DNA from: Actinomycetota bacterium
GTDB taxonomy: Bacteria > Actinomycetota > Acidimicrobiia > Acidimicrobiales > Aldehydirespiratoraceae
Length of the DNA stretch: 47,605 nucleotides
NCBI GenBank assembly: GCA_029979265.1
Contig: JAPOHW010000023.1
Coordinates: 1-47,605, forward strand
Reading direction: 5' to 3'
Positions 28,160-36,284 of this stretch are shown piece after piece (within the stretch, counting starts at the first letter, position 1; each line of letters starts with the position of its first letter). The notes under the pieces are model-generated. The model ran no database searches. It saw nothing but the letters and a program-made list of their open reading frames with translations, and was not told the origin of the DNA. The translations under genes and the position numbers were made by a program.

Positions 28160-29707
28160 TCAGTGCTCGGTTTCGGTGCGGAGCATGAATCGCTTGATCT
28201 TGCCGGTCGCGGTCTTCGGAAGTTCGTCGACCACATGGATCTCACGGGGACGCTTGAACGTCGCCATCCGCTGGCGACAGTGTGAGAGCAGGAGCTCGGT
28301 GTCGATGCTGCCTCCCGAGGCCGGAATCACGTATGCGATCACCGTCTCGAGTCCAGCATCGTCTCGTCCACCGACAACCGCAGCCTCCATAACGGTCTCG
28401 TGCTCGATCAGCACGCTCTCGACCTCGGCCGGCGACACCCAGATCCCTCCCGCCTTGATCATGTCGCTGTTGCGGCCGAGGAACGTCCAGTGGTCATCAG
28501 CCGACCGCACGTACACATCGCCGGTGCGAACCCAGCCATCGGCAAGAAAGGCGGCCGACGTTGCGTCGGGACGATCGTGGTAACCGATCGAGGTCGAGGG
28601 TCCACGCACATGGAGGTAGCCAGGCGTGCCGGGCTCGGTCACAACGTCGCCGGCGTCGGAGCGAAGCTCCGCCTCGTATCCGACCACAACCCGACCCGAT
28701 GATCCCTCGACCTGATCCTCGGGGGTGTTCGAGATGAAGATGTGGAGGATCTCGGTGGAACCGATGCCGTCGAGCACCGGTGCGCCGGTCAGTTCGGTGA
28801 AGGCTCGGTGAATAGGTGCCGGCAACGACTCGCCGGCAGTCACCGTTGCGCGTACCGACGCAAATGCGTCTCGGGCGGGGGCGGCGTCGATGGTTGCTGC
28901 ACAGAAGCCGGGAGGGGCAAAGAACAGGGTTGCCCCTTCCGACTTGATCAGTTCGACGAGCACGTTCGGCACTGGTGGATCAGGGTGAAGAATCGCGGTC
29001 GCCCCGACTGCGAAAGGGAACGTGAGGCTGTTGCCGAGGCCGAAGGCGAAGAACAATTTCGCCACCGACAGGAACCGGTCGTCGGGGCCGATGGCAAGCA
29101 CCGACTCGGCATAGGTCGCCGCCGTCGCCTCGAGACTGCCGTGCACGTGCATGACACCTTTGGGCACTCCGGTGGTCCCGCTGGAGTAGAGCCAGAGTGC
29201 CTGCGAGCTTCGGGTCGTCGGTGCGACGGCTTGGGGCGCTGCCACAGGAGCCTCGGCCCAGCGGTGCACGGCGCAGGCGCAGTCCACCTCGGCCTCACCG
29301 CTCAGCACCACGTGCTCGATTGCGGGTGCGGCATTGAGGAGATCGGGCAACGTGCCTGCGAACTGGTCAGAGATGAACAGAATCCTCGAACCCGAATCAG
29401 CGATGATGTCTCCCAGCGCACCGCCGTGGAGCATCGTCGACAGGGGAACCGGAACGAGTCCCGACCGCATCGCGCCGAGGAAAACGGCGGGAAACATCTC
29501 GTCGTCACGCACCACCATGGCGACGCGATCGCCTGGACCTGCTCCGAGTTCCGAGAGCAGTGCTTGGGCTCGCCACACGGCATGTTGCAACTCGGTGTAG
29601 GTCGTCGACCGCCCCTCACATCGAATCGCCAGCCGATCGCCGCGCCCTTCGTCGACATGTCGGTCGAGGAGCCATGCTGCAGCGTTGTACTGCTCGGTCC
29701 CGGTCAT
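28160..29707 (-). CDS. Benzoate-CoA ligase family acyl-CoA synthetase
   Basis: A 515-residue adenylate-forming ligase that would activate benzoate or a related aromatic acid to its CoA thioester, the entry step of the box pathway. The AMP-binding signature reads LYSSGTTGVPKG (about 165-176), followed by the Gly-rich 'GSTEILHIF' typical of benzoate-CoA ligases, the hinge region 'WVRTGDVYV' and the catalytic C-terminal Lys in PKTATGKIKR. The ATG at 29707 is 26 bases downstream of the boxB stop, so it is third in the boxC-boxB-ligase transcript. Benzoate is inferred from the neighbours; a substituted benzoate is possible. Confidence 0.9.
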   Translation of the reverse strand: MTGTEQYNAAAWLLDRHVDEGRGDRLAIRCEGRSTTYTELQHAVWRAQALLSELGAGPGDRVAMVVRDDEMFPAVFLGAMRSGLVPVPLSTMLHGGALGDIIADSGSRILFISDQFAGTLPDLLNAAPAIEHVVLSGEAEVDCACAVHRWAEAPVAAPQAVAPTTRSSQALWLYSSGTTGVPKGVMHVHGSLEATAATYAESVLAIGPDDRFLSVAKLFFAFGLGNSLTFPFAVGATAILHPDPPVPNVLVELIKSEGATLFFAPPGFCAATIDAAPARDAFASVRATVTAGESLPAPIHRAFTELTGAPVLDGIGSTEILHIFISNTPEDQVEGSSGRVVVGYEAELRSDAGDVVTEPGTPGYLHVRGPSTSIGYHDRPDATSAAFLADGWVRTGDVYVRSADDHWTFLGRNSDMIKAGGIWVSPAEVESVLIEHETVMEAAVVGGRDDAGLETVIAYVIPASGGSIDTELLLSHCRQRMATFKRPREIHVVDELPKTATGKIKRFMLRTETEH

Positions 29708-29733
29708 CGATCCCCCTGTTCGTTGTGTCTCGG

Positions 29734-31149
29734 TCAGACTTGCACGTACTCGTAGTCGACCGGCTTTTGGTTGATGCCCCTGCTCGGCGGTGCCACCCAA
29801 CCCGCCATCTTGCCGGGTTCGGACACGCCAACCATCAGCGATTCGACGTGCGCTCGGTCGGTGCTGCTGGGAAGCCAGTCGGGCGCGTTGGCCTGCCACT
29901 CCTGCTCGGAGACGACACGACCCCAGGGATCGATCGATCGTCCTCTGAACGTGCCGACCTGTCGGTTGAAGCTGGCAGCTGGGAGTCGAAGCTCGAACTC
30001 GATGCCGGCCTCCACAAGGGTGCGATTCCACCGATTCAGGCCCTTTTGACAATCTTCGATGTAGTCCTCGCGAAGCGTCTCGTTCAGAGCGGCCAGTTGG
30101 GTCACCTCCCGGGTGCCGATGGTCCCGTCGGCGAAATCGGGCACGAGTCGGTAGTCGTCCTTCAGTCGGTGGTCGTCGTCGCGTCGTTCTTCTTGGAACC
30201 GGCCTTTGAGACCGGCTGCGAAGTAGTTGGCGGCATTGGTCGAGGTCTCGGCTCCGAAGAGGTCCAGAGACACGGTGAAGTGGAAGTTGACGTACTTCTG
30301 GAGCACCTCGAGGTTGATCCCGCCGTGCGGATGCACATCGGCGGTGTCGTGTTCCCGCATGAGTTCGGCAGTGCGTTCCACAACCCGGCCCACCCCGGAG
30401 GCGCCGACGAACATGTGGTGCGCCTCTTCCTTGAGCATGAAATCGCACGTTCGAGAGAGCGGGTCGAACGCCGACTCGCGAAGCGAGGCGAGTTGGTATT
30501 TCCCGTCGCGGTCGGTGAAGTACGTGAACATGAAGAACGAGAGCCAATCCGGGGTGGGCTCGTTGAACGCCCCAAGGATCCTCGGCTTGTCGGTGTCACC
30601 GGAGTGACGCTCGAGCATCTCGTCGGCCTCGTCGCGCCCATCGCGCCCGAAGTACCGGTGCAGCAGGTACACCATCGCCCACAGGTGACGCCCCTCCTCG
30701 ACATTGACCTGGAAGAGATTCCGCATGTCGTACAGCGATGGGGCAGTAAGGCTGAGATGGCGTTGCTGCTCGACCGATGCGGGTTCGGTATCTCCCTGGA
30801 CCACGATCAGTCGGCGAAGGTCGGAGCGATACTCCCCCGGCACCTCCTGCCAGACCGCCTCACCCTTGTGATCCCCGAAGGCGATCTTCCGGTCGGGTTC
30901 TGGATCGGCGAGGAAGATTCCCCACCGGTAGTCGGGCATCGAGACATGATCGAAGTTGGCCCATCCTTCCTGGCCGACATCGATTGCGGTACGCAGAAAG
31001 ACCGGGTTGGTCTTGAACGCCGATGGCCCGAGTTCTTCCCACCAGCGGATGAACTTCGGCTGCCAGCCCTCGAGCGCTCGCTGAAGCCGGCGATCGCCGG
31101 CGAGGGCGACGTTGTTGGGGATCTTGGCGTCGATGTCGACAAGGGACAT
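29734..31149 (-). CDS. boxB: Benzoyl-CoA 2,3-epoxidase, oxygenase subunit BoxB
   Basis: A 471-residue class I diiron oxygenase that epoxidises benzoyl-CoA at the 2,3 position. The expected iron ligands are all present: Glu122, Glu152 and His155 (EEGRH), Asp213, Glu242 and His245 (EEAHH). These follow the ligand spacing of the Azoarcus enzyme with a constant offset of two. The ATG at 31149 lies two bases after the boxC stop, indicating translational coupling. BoxB needs electrons from the reductase BoxA, which is not encoded in the window. The benzoate-CoA ligase gene follows. Confidence 0.95.
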   Translation of the reverse strand: MSLVDIDAKIPNNVALAGDRRLQRALEGWQPKFIRWWEELGPSAFKTNPVFLRTAIDVGQEGWANFDHVSMPDYRWGIFLADPEPDRKIAFGDHKGEAVWQEVPGEYRSDLRRLIVVQGDTEPASVEQQRHLSLTAPSLYDMRNLFQVNVEEGRHLWAMVYLLHRYFGRDGRDEADEMLERHSGDTDKPRILGAFNEPTPDWLSFFMFTYFTDRDGKYQLASLRESAFDPLSRTCDFMLKEEAHHMFVGASGVGRVVERTAELMREHDTADVHPHGGINLEVLQKYVNFHFTVSLDLFGAETSTNAANYFAAGLKGRFQEERRDDDHRLKDDYRLVPDFADGTIGTREVTQLAALNETLREDYIEDCQKGLNRWNRTLVEAGIEFELRLPAASFNRQVGTFRGRSIDPWGRVVSEQEWQANAPDWLPSSTDRAHVESLMVGVSEPGKMAGWVAPPSRGINQKPVDYEYVQV

Positions 31150-31151
31150 GG

Positions 31152-32819
31152 TCAGACTCGCTTTCGGTCGAAGACGGGGCGGGAACCGGTGCCGAACCTC
31201 TGGAGGGCACCGTCGGGCCCGACGGCGTTGGGGCGCTGGAAAATCCAGTTCTGCCATGCCGTCAGTCGCCCAAAGATGCGGGTTTCCATCGTCTCGGGCC
31301 CGACGAAGCGGTAGTTCGCCTCCATCCCGGTGAGGGCGTCGGGGCTGAAGCTGTTGCGCTCTTCCACCATCAGTCGGATCTCGTCGTCCCAGTCGAGGTC
31401 GTCGGGGGTGAAGGTGACCAACTCGAGATTGGCGGCCTCATGGGCAAGCAGATCCGCTCCGACAGCCGCCTCTGCCTTCGCCAAGGCGTCGTCACGCCCC
31501 CAGAACCGAGTCCCCAGCCGTGAGAGATCGTTCGCCATCGGAAACCAACCGACATTCGCCTCGCTGAGACGAATCGATGCTGGCGGCGGAGGATCGTCGG
31601 CGTCTTCCCAGGTTCCCTCCAGCATGAACGAACGGTCAGCAGCAAGGACCAACTCGGCGAGGGTGCCGGCAAAGCAGCTGCCGGGCTCGACCGTCGCGAT
31701 CAGCGTTCGGGCCGACACGTCCAACCGGCTGAGGGTGCGAGCCCACAGCAGCCGTACTTCTCGTGCAAGCCAGTGGTCGGTATCAGCCCCGAGGACAGCT
31801 TCCGCATCCAGCACTGCCTTTGCGTTGCCTGTGGTGGTGAAGCGCCACGTGCCGATGTCGGTCTCATTGAACCGGAGATGAAGGATTGCATCGTCGAGTT
31901 CTCGCACGGTCCGCAGAATCCACGCATCGGCACCGGCTGCGGCCAGTTCTTCACCAGTCGTGGGCTGGACCCCCTCGGGTGACGCAATGTTGATTGTGGC
32001 TGCGCCGGTTGTGCGATCGATCTCGACCGTGACGACGGAGTAGGCAATGGTGTCGCCCTCGATCGCCCGCTCGAGAGGCGTCAGTGTCACCCCTGCGGCG
32101 TTTGCGGGTCGGTCGCTCGTTGCGGCACGCGCCTCGATACGCGCCGCGACGAGTGCATCCCAGTCACTTGCGGCTGCAATGTGGTCGACGAGGCGCCAGT
32201 CGACCGCCTGTTGGCCGCGCACACCCTCGGTGCGGGTCGCGAACGCGTCGGCCAGATCGCGTCGGACCCCTCGTTTCTCGACCACCCGAGTCAACCCGCC
32301 GGTGCCTGGGAGCACAGCGAGCAACGGGATTTCCGGCAGTGACACTGCCGAGGCTTTGTCGTCGATGAGCAGGATTTCGTCACAGGCGAGGGCCAGTTCG
32401 TACCCGCCTCCGGCCGCGGTTCCGTTCACTGCAGCGATCCACACCTGGCCCGAGTTCGCACTCGCGTCCTCGATGCCATTGCGCGTCTCGTTGGTGAACT
32501 TGCAGAAGTTCACCTTGTGACCGTGCGACGCGCCGGCGAGCATCTGGATGTTGGCGCCGGCGCAGAAGATCTTCTCGAGGCCACCGGTCACCACCACGAC
32601 CTTCACCTCGGGGTGTTCGAACCGCAGCCGATCGACGGCATCGCGCAGTTCGATGTCGACACCGAGATCGTAGGAGTTCGTCTTGAGCTCGTAGTCCTCA
32701 CGCAGGCCAGCGTCTGGGTCGACGGTCATGACGAGCGTTGCGGCCGTTCCGTCGACGTCGAGGCGCCAGTGGCGGTAGTGCTGCGGATGCGTCTGGAAAT
32801 CGACGAACGGTTCGCTCAC
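31152..32819 (-). CDS. boxC: 2,3-epoxybenzoyl-CoA dihydrolase BoxC
   Basis: A 555-residue ring-opening lyase of the crotonase superfamily that converts 2,3-epoxybenzoyl-CoA to 3,4-dehydroadipyl-CoA semialdehyde and formate. The N-terminal crotonase domain shows the oxyanion-hole segment IFCAGANIQML, GGGYELAL (Glu141) and SLPEIPL (Glu163). The long C-terminal extension is normal for BoxC. The start is a GTG at 32819, supported by GAGGGG about seven bases upstream. It is the first gene of the transcript and follows a promoter with operator-like repeats. Confidence 0.94.
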   Translation of the reverse strand: MSEPFVDFQTHPQHYRHWRLDVDGTAATLVMTVDPDAGLREDYELKTNSYDLGVDIELRDAVDRLRFEHPEVKVVVVTGGLEKIFCAGANIQMLAGASHGHKVNFCKFTNETRNGIEDASANSGQVWIAAVNGTAAGGGYELALACDEILLIDDKASAVSLPEIPLLAVLPGTGGLTRVVEKRGVRRDLADAFATRTEGVRGQQAVDWRLVDHIAAASDWDALVAARIEARAATSDRPANAAGVTLTPLERAIEGDTIAYSVVTVEIDRTTGAATINIASPEGVQPTTGEELAAAGADAWILRTVRELDDAILHLRFNETDIGTWRFTTTGNAKAVLDAEAVLGADTDHWLAREVRLLWARTLSRLDVSARTLIATVEPGSCFAGTLAELVLAADRSFMLEGTWEDADDPPPPASIRLSEANVGWFPMANDLSRLGTRFWGRDDALAKAEAAVGADLLAHEAANLELVTFTPDDLDWDDEIRLMVEERNSFSPDALTGMEANYRFVGPETMETRIFGRLTAWQNWIFQRPNAVGPDGALQRFGTGSRPVFDRKRV

Positions 32820-32846
32820 GGTTTTCCCCTCGACCGGCTCCTCTAG

Positions 32847-32886
32847 ATACTACAGTTAGGGGTCGTCACGTCAAGCTTTTGTAGTA
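32847..32886 (-). promoter_or_regulatory. boxC promoter with operator-like inverted repeat
   Basis: The 68-base gap between the PaaX-type gene and boxC holds, on the minus strand, a -35 TTGACG (32869-32874), a 16-base spacer and a -10 TAGTAT (32847-32852). A perfect 7-bp inverted repeat, TACTACA and TGTAGTA, flanks these boxes: one arm (32848-32854) overlaps the -10, the other (32880-32886) lies just upstream of the -35, with 25 bases between arms. Escherichia coli PaaX binds arms of similar length and separation, though of different sequence. This fits repression by the adjacent PaaX-type regulator. Confidence 0.6.
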
Positions 32887-32887
32887 C

Positions 32888-33760
32888 TTATTCGCCTTCG
32901 ACCTTGCTCCACCACCGACGAGCGGGTTCCCGCCATCGGTCTCGGCATGCCGCAAAATGTTCCGTCGCCTGATGGCCCGGCCAGCCGACGGGGAGGAGCT
33001 CGGCGGGGAGGTCGGGATCCAAGAACGGGAACTTCCGCCACGCGTGGACCAGCCGGGTGAGACCAGCCACCGCTGCAGCGTCGTCGACCTCGTTGGTGCC
33101 GTTGCTGAAGTCTGCCAAGAACTGGACATACGCCTCGCCGAGATCGCCGAGCGCCCACGCCCGCCGTGCGACCACGTCGGCTGAACCGACGGCACCGACC
33201 GGGCCACGAAACGACGTCGCCTCGACACCAAGCTCCTCGAGGACGTGGTGGGCCGCTGCTTCCTGGCTCGTCCACGGACACACCCAGATGGCCGGGCCCA
33301 GCGGCCCGAATCCGATCCAAGACAGGCGCTGTGCCATGCGATAGCGCGTGGCCCGCTGTGGCTCAGGCACCGAGGCGAGCAACACCACCCACTCGCCATT
33401 CCAGCTTCGACCGGCACGACCGAACCCGTAAATCCGCTCCGCGCCCTCCTCCAACAACTGCGATGCATGTCCGGTCAGCGACCAGCGTGCCTGCCGCCCG
33501 ATCCGCTCACGACGCAACCAGCCATCCGCCTCCAACCGAGACAGTGCTTGACGAGCAGCCTTTTCTTTCACACCGAGCAGATCGAGGCCCGACACCAACG
33601 TGCGTGTCCAGGCAGCCCCACCAGCAGGCCGGACGAACTCGCCGAGCATCGTCATCAGCAAGCCTCGGGTGGTCTCGACCGTGGCCGAGCCGTCGCGGCG
33701 TGCACCGAGCACCGGCGCCAACTCCGCCGCAACCTCTCGTTCTCCAGATCGCTCACGCAT
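32888..33760 (-). CDS. PaaX family transcriptional regulator
   Basis: A 290-residue regulator of the PaaX family, GntR-like repressors that respond to aryl-CoA thioesters such as phenylacetyl-CoA. The N-terminal winged helix contains 'LLMTMLGEFVRPAGGAAWT' (split here over residues 34-52) and 'ARQALSRLEADGWL'; the central and C-terminal PaaX domains follow. It sits directly upstream of the box genes on the same strand with a promoter in between, so it is probably their repressor with benzoyl-CoA as likely inducer (inference). Start at the ATG at 33760; the upstream hydrolase ends 48 bases away. Confidence 0.9.
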   Translation of the reverse strand: MRERSGEREVAAELAPVLGARRDGSATVETTRGLLMTMLGEFVRPAGGAAWTRTLVSGLDLLGVKEKAARQALSRLEADGWLRRERIGRQARWSLTGHASQLLEEGAERIYGFGRAGRSWNGEWVVLLASVPEPQRATRYRMAQRLSWIGFGPLGPAIWVCPWTSQEAAAHHVLEELGVEATSFRGPVGAVGSADVVARRAWALGDLGEAYVQFLADFSNGTNEVDDAAAVAGLTRLVHAWRKFPFLDPDLPAELLPVGWPGHQATEHFAACRDRWREPARRWWSKVEGE

Positions 33761-33808
33761 CGCAGAACAAGTGAACCACAGGTGTCCTACGCTCAGTTGC
33801 CTGGCGGC

Positions 33809-34558
33809 TCACATCGGCAACGAGCGCTCGAATCCTCTGACGATTTGGACGATTCGTTCCGGTGCCTCGTGATGAAGCAGGTGGCCCAGGCCGGGCAACA
33901 GGACGCAGGTGCCATTGTCGCCAATGGCCGCAGCGGTCGACCATGCCTGCTCCGGAGTGCCGTACTCGTCGTCGAGGCCCTGAACGATCATCGACGGACA
34001 TTCGATGGCATGCAGATCGGGCCGCACATCCCATGCACGGAACGCTTCGCTCGTCCAGACGCCACTCCACGCCTCGAACACCGCCGCAGGTTCGTCATGG
34101 ACACGCCCCAGCCGCGCCACCCAGCCCTCTGCCTCGGCGCGCATCGAACGGATCCGCTCCACGCACACTTCTTCGACATAGGCATGGGCTGCCAACGTGA
34201 CGACGCCTCGCAGTGATCGGCCGCCAGCTGCGGTGAGCAGCGCAATCGACCCACCATCGCTGTGACCGACGAGCAGGGGACGATCGACTGCCCGAAGGTC
34301 CAGCAGCTCTGCCAACAGTTCTGCCTCTTGGTGAAGCCAGTCGACAGGCCACGGCCCGGTCGGCACCGGTGTCGAGGTCCCGTGCCCGGCCCGATCGTAG
34401 GCCAGCACTGTTCGACCCGTCGCGTTGTGAATTGCTCCTGGGACATCACGCCACTGTGCAATCGAACCGAGACCGTCGTGCAACATGACGATGTCGGCCC
34501 GCCCGTCACCCCAGGTGGAGCAGACGAGACCGTTTCCCGAGACATCCACCAGCGACAT
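33809..34558 (-). CDS. Alpha/beta hydrolase
   Basis: A 249-residue alpha/beta hydrolase with oxyanion-hole segment LHDGLGS, nucleophile elbow GHSDGG, Asp in GLDDEYG and base His in GLGHLLHHE. The ATG at 34558 begins a typical N-terminus. It lies immediately upstream of the PaaX-type gene on the same strand and may serve the same aromatic pathway, for example as a thioesterase or lactonase, but the sequence does not show this. Confidence 0.83.
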   Translation of the reverse strand: MSLVDVSGNGLVCSTWGDGRADIVMLHDGLGSIAQWRDVPGAIHNATGRTVLAYDRAGHGTSTPVPTGPWPVDWLHQEAELLAELLDLRAVDRPLLVGHSDGGSIALLTAAGGRSLRGVVTLAAHAYVEEVCVERIRSMRAEAEGWVARLGRVHDEPAAVFEAWSGVWTSEAFRAWDVRPDLHAIECPSMIVQGLDDEYGTPEQAWSTAAAIGDNGTCVLLPGLGHLLHHEAPERIVQIVRGFERSLPM

Positions 34559-34671
34559 GGCGAAATCGTACCGAACCGTTGGGGTCGGTCTGTTCCGCTC
34601 CGCACGTGGCCGGAACTGCAAGATGCTGCGGGAGCTAGAGTCGTAGCGCAGCACATTCCAAGGAGCCGAAG

Positions 34672-35064
34672 ATGTCGAAGACGTACTTTGTGATGTTCGC
34701 CACCGATCCCGATGTCGACCCCCGGAAGTGCGCAGTCGGCATTGCGTGCGCGAGTCAGATTGCGAGCGACGGTCACACGGTCGATGTGTTCTTCGCAGCA
34801 CACGCCGTCCGCTTGCTTCATGCCGCCTACATCGATGCCCTCGACGAGCAGGCCGGACAGGAACCGGGCTCGTGTCGCGCCATGCTCGACACCCTCATCG
34901 ACAAAGCACGCGGTGTGTACTGCTCGACGGGCTCGCAGGCGCTCGCCGGCGTCACTCCCGACAACGCCGACTCGATACTCGTCCCCGGTCTCGACATGCA
35001 CTGGAGTGGCCCACCCGGCGTCTCGACACTGAGCGCCTCGGCCGAGCGCTGCCTCAGCTTCTGA
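34672..35064 (+). CDS. DsrE family small protein
   Basis: A 130-residue protein of the DsrE/DsrF-like fold. It begins with the usual first strand 'KTYFVMFATDPDVDPRKC' and has 'ASDGHTVDVFFAAHAV'. Cysteines at several positions (for example CAVGIAC and VYCSTG) could carry sulfur. Related proteins pass persulfide sulfur, but no sulfur-oxidation or tusBCD neighbours are present. The start is well supported: AAGGAG at 34660-34665 lies six bases before the ATG, one of the best ribosome sites in the window. Confidence 0.78.
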   Translation: MSKTYFVMFATDPDVDPRKCAVGIACASQIASDGHTVDVFFAAHAVRLLHAAYIDALDEQAGQEPGSCRAMLDTLIDKARGVYCSTGSQALAGVTPDNADSILVPGLDMHWSGPPGVSTLSASAERCLSF

Positions 35065-35124
35065 ACCTGCTGCATCGCCGAGCGGCGCGTCCGCGGTTGG
35101 GCGTCGGGCCACTACCGTCTCGAA

Positions 35125-35649
35125 ATGCTCTTCCAGCACTGGGGCGCTCGACTCGACGAGATCAGCGGCCCTGTCGTCGGTGACGATCTGGTTGCCGATG
35201 CAACCCTGATCGCAACCCGCTCGATCTCGCTCGACGCCGCACCGGCCGATGTCTACCCGTGGCTCGCCCAGATGGGGTTCGGCAAAGCGGGCTGGTACAG
35301 CTACGACTGGCTCGACAATCTCGGGCGACGAAGCGCCACCACCATCCGAGACGACTGGCAGTGCTACGAGGGCGACATCGTCCCCGGTGGCCCGATCACC
35401 TTCACCGCCCCGATCGCTCGACCGGGCGAGGCGTTCGTGCTTGCCCTGCTTCGGCCACGCATCGGATTCACGCTGGCCTACGAACTGCGCCCCGAGGAAC
35501 TCACAACCCGTCTCGTCACCCGGTTGCGCGTCCGACTCCGATTCCCGACCGGTCGACTGGTCGAACGGTTCGGCCTCGGCCCAGGCGATGGGCTGATGGT
35601 TCGGCGCCAACTGCTCGGCCTTCAGGCGCGCATCCCTGCTGGTGCGTGA
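35125..35649 (+). CDS. SRPBCC family protein
   Basis: A 174-residue START-like (SRPBCC) domain protein. The N-terminal half shows the typical 'IATRSISLDAAPADVYPWLAQMG' and 'GWYSYDWLDN' segments of this group. Such domains form a deep hydrophobic pocket and bind or modify lipids, polyketides or aromatic compounds; no catalytic residue is obvious. No ribosome site is evident before the ATG at 35125. It is 60 bases downstream of the DsrE-type gene. Confidence 0.75.
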   Translation: MLFQHWGARLDEISGPVVGDDLVADATLIATRSISLDAAPADVYPWLAQMGFGKAGWYSYDWLDNLGRRSATTIRDDWQCYEGDIVPGGPITFTAPIARPGEAFVLALLRPRIGFTLAYELRPEELTTRLVTRLRVRLRFPTGRLVERFGLGPGDGLMVRRQLLGLQARIPAGA

Positions 35650-35706
35650 CGGCGTTCCTCGACGGGGCAACACGGCGAGAGCCGGCAATCTGTTGCGCCA
35701 CATGCG

Positions 35707-36036
35707 TCAGTCTGCGAACAGCGAACATGAGCCGTCACCCCACCGGGCCGACTCGCGCAGCAAGGTCGGCACCAGGTACGCCCAACGCATGCGGAATCGG
35801 TACAGGATCGACAGGCGAAACAGGGTTCTCGCCCCCCAGATCTGACCACCCAGTTCCCCTGAGGGATGAGCGAACAACACGACGCTCGCCTCCCGCCGTC
35901 CGATTTCGATGGGATTACCCCGCTGCAACGCCCGAAGCAAGACGTGAGCTGCGAGATTTCCGACGTCGAGGGCTGGATCTCCAACGCCCAGCGAATCGAG
36001 GTCGATGATGCCGCCGAGCCCGACTCTCGGTCGCAC
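35707..36036 (-). pseudogene. 3' remnant of an APH-type phosphotransferase gene
   Basis: The frame encodes the C-terminal portion of an aminoglycoside-phosphotransferase-like kinase: it begins with the metal-binding segment 'GLGGIIDLDSLGVGDPALD' and continues through 'VGNLAAHVLL' to a natural stop. The N-terminal lobe and the catalytic HGD motif are missing. In frame, a TAA stop lies a few codons before the first possible start (GTG at 36036), and only 13 bases separate that start from the 3' end of the tRNA-Leu gene (36050). The gene therefore appears cut off at the tRNA, as after recombination there. A short functional protein is possible but unlikely. Confidence 0.6.
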
Positions 36037-36049
36037 CGAGGGTTAGCGG

Positions 36050-36136
36050 TGGTGTCGGAGGGGGGACTTGAACCCCCACGCCCTAACGGGCACTGGCACC
36101 TTAAGCCAGCGCGTCTGCCAATTCCGCCACTCCGAC
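36050..36136 (-). tRNA. tRNA-Leu (anticodon AAG), CCA encoded
   Basis: An 87-base class II tRNA. The acceptor arms GTCGGAG and CTCCGAC pair perfectly and are followed by A and an encoded CCA. The T arm GGGGG-TTCAAGT-CCCCC is perfect and the variable arm is long (GCCC-GTTA-GGGC), as expected for leucine. The anticodon arm is CTGGC-TTAAGGT-GCCAG, so positions 34-36 are A-A-G. It aligns base for base with bacterial tRNA-Leu(GAG) except that G34 is A. A34 is rare in bacterial leucine tRNAs and would normally be edited to inosine by TadA. Confidence 0.93.
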
Positions 36137-36141
36137 GTGGC

Positions 36142-36159
36142 CATCCACCGAGGTGGATG
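36142..36159. repeat. 8-bp perfect inverted repeat upstream of tRNA-Leu
   Basis: CATCCACC and GGTGGATG are separated by two bases and lie five bases upstream of the tRNA-Leu 5' end. The pair could form a stem in the tRNA precursor leader, terminate transcription from upstream, or bind a protein; there is no T-run. Confidence 0.5.
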
Positions 36160-36284
36160 CGGATCGCAATGGTAGCGCCTCGGGACAGAACCGCCACGTG
36201 GGTCCAGCGAGAGCCTGAACCCACTGGCCAATCACACCTGTCGACGACTCCGGTGGCGCTCTCGACGATGCGGGCGCCTCGTTG

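Noticed and set aside
29708..30547. Long N-terminal extension of the benzoate-CoA ligase frame (795 codons in total)
   Set aside because: The added 280 residues are Arg- and Ser-rich, match no family, and overlie boxB, whose own frame is well conserved. The ligase starts at the ATG at 29707.
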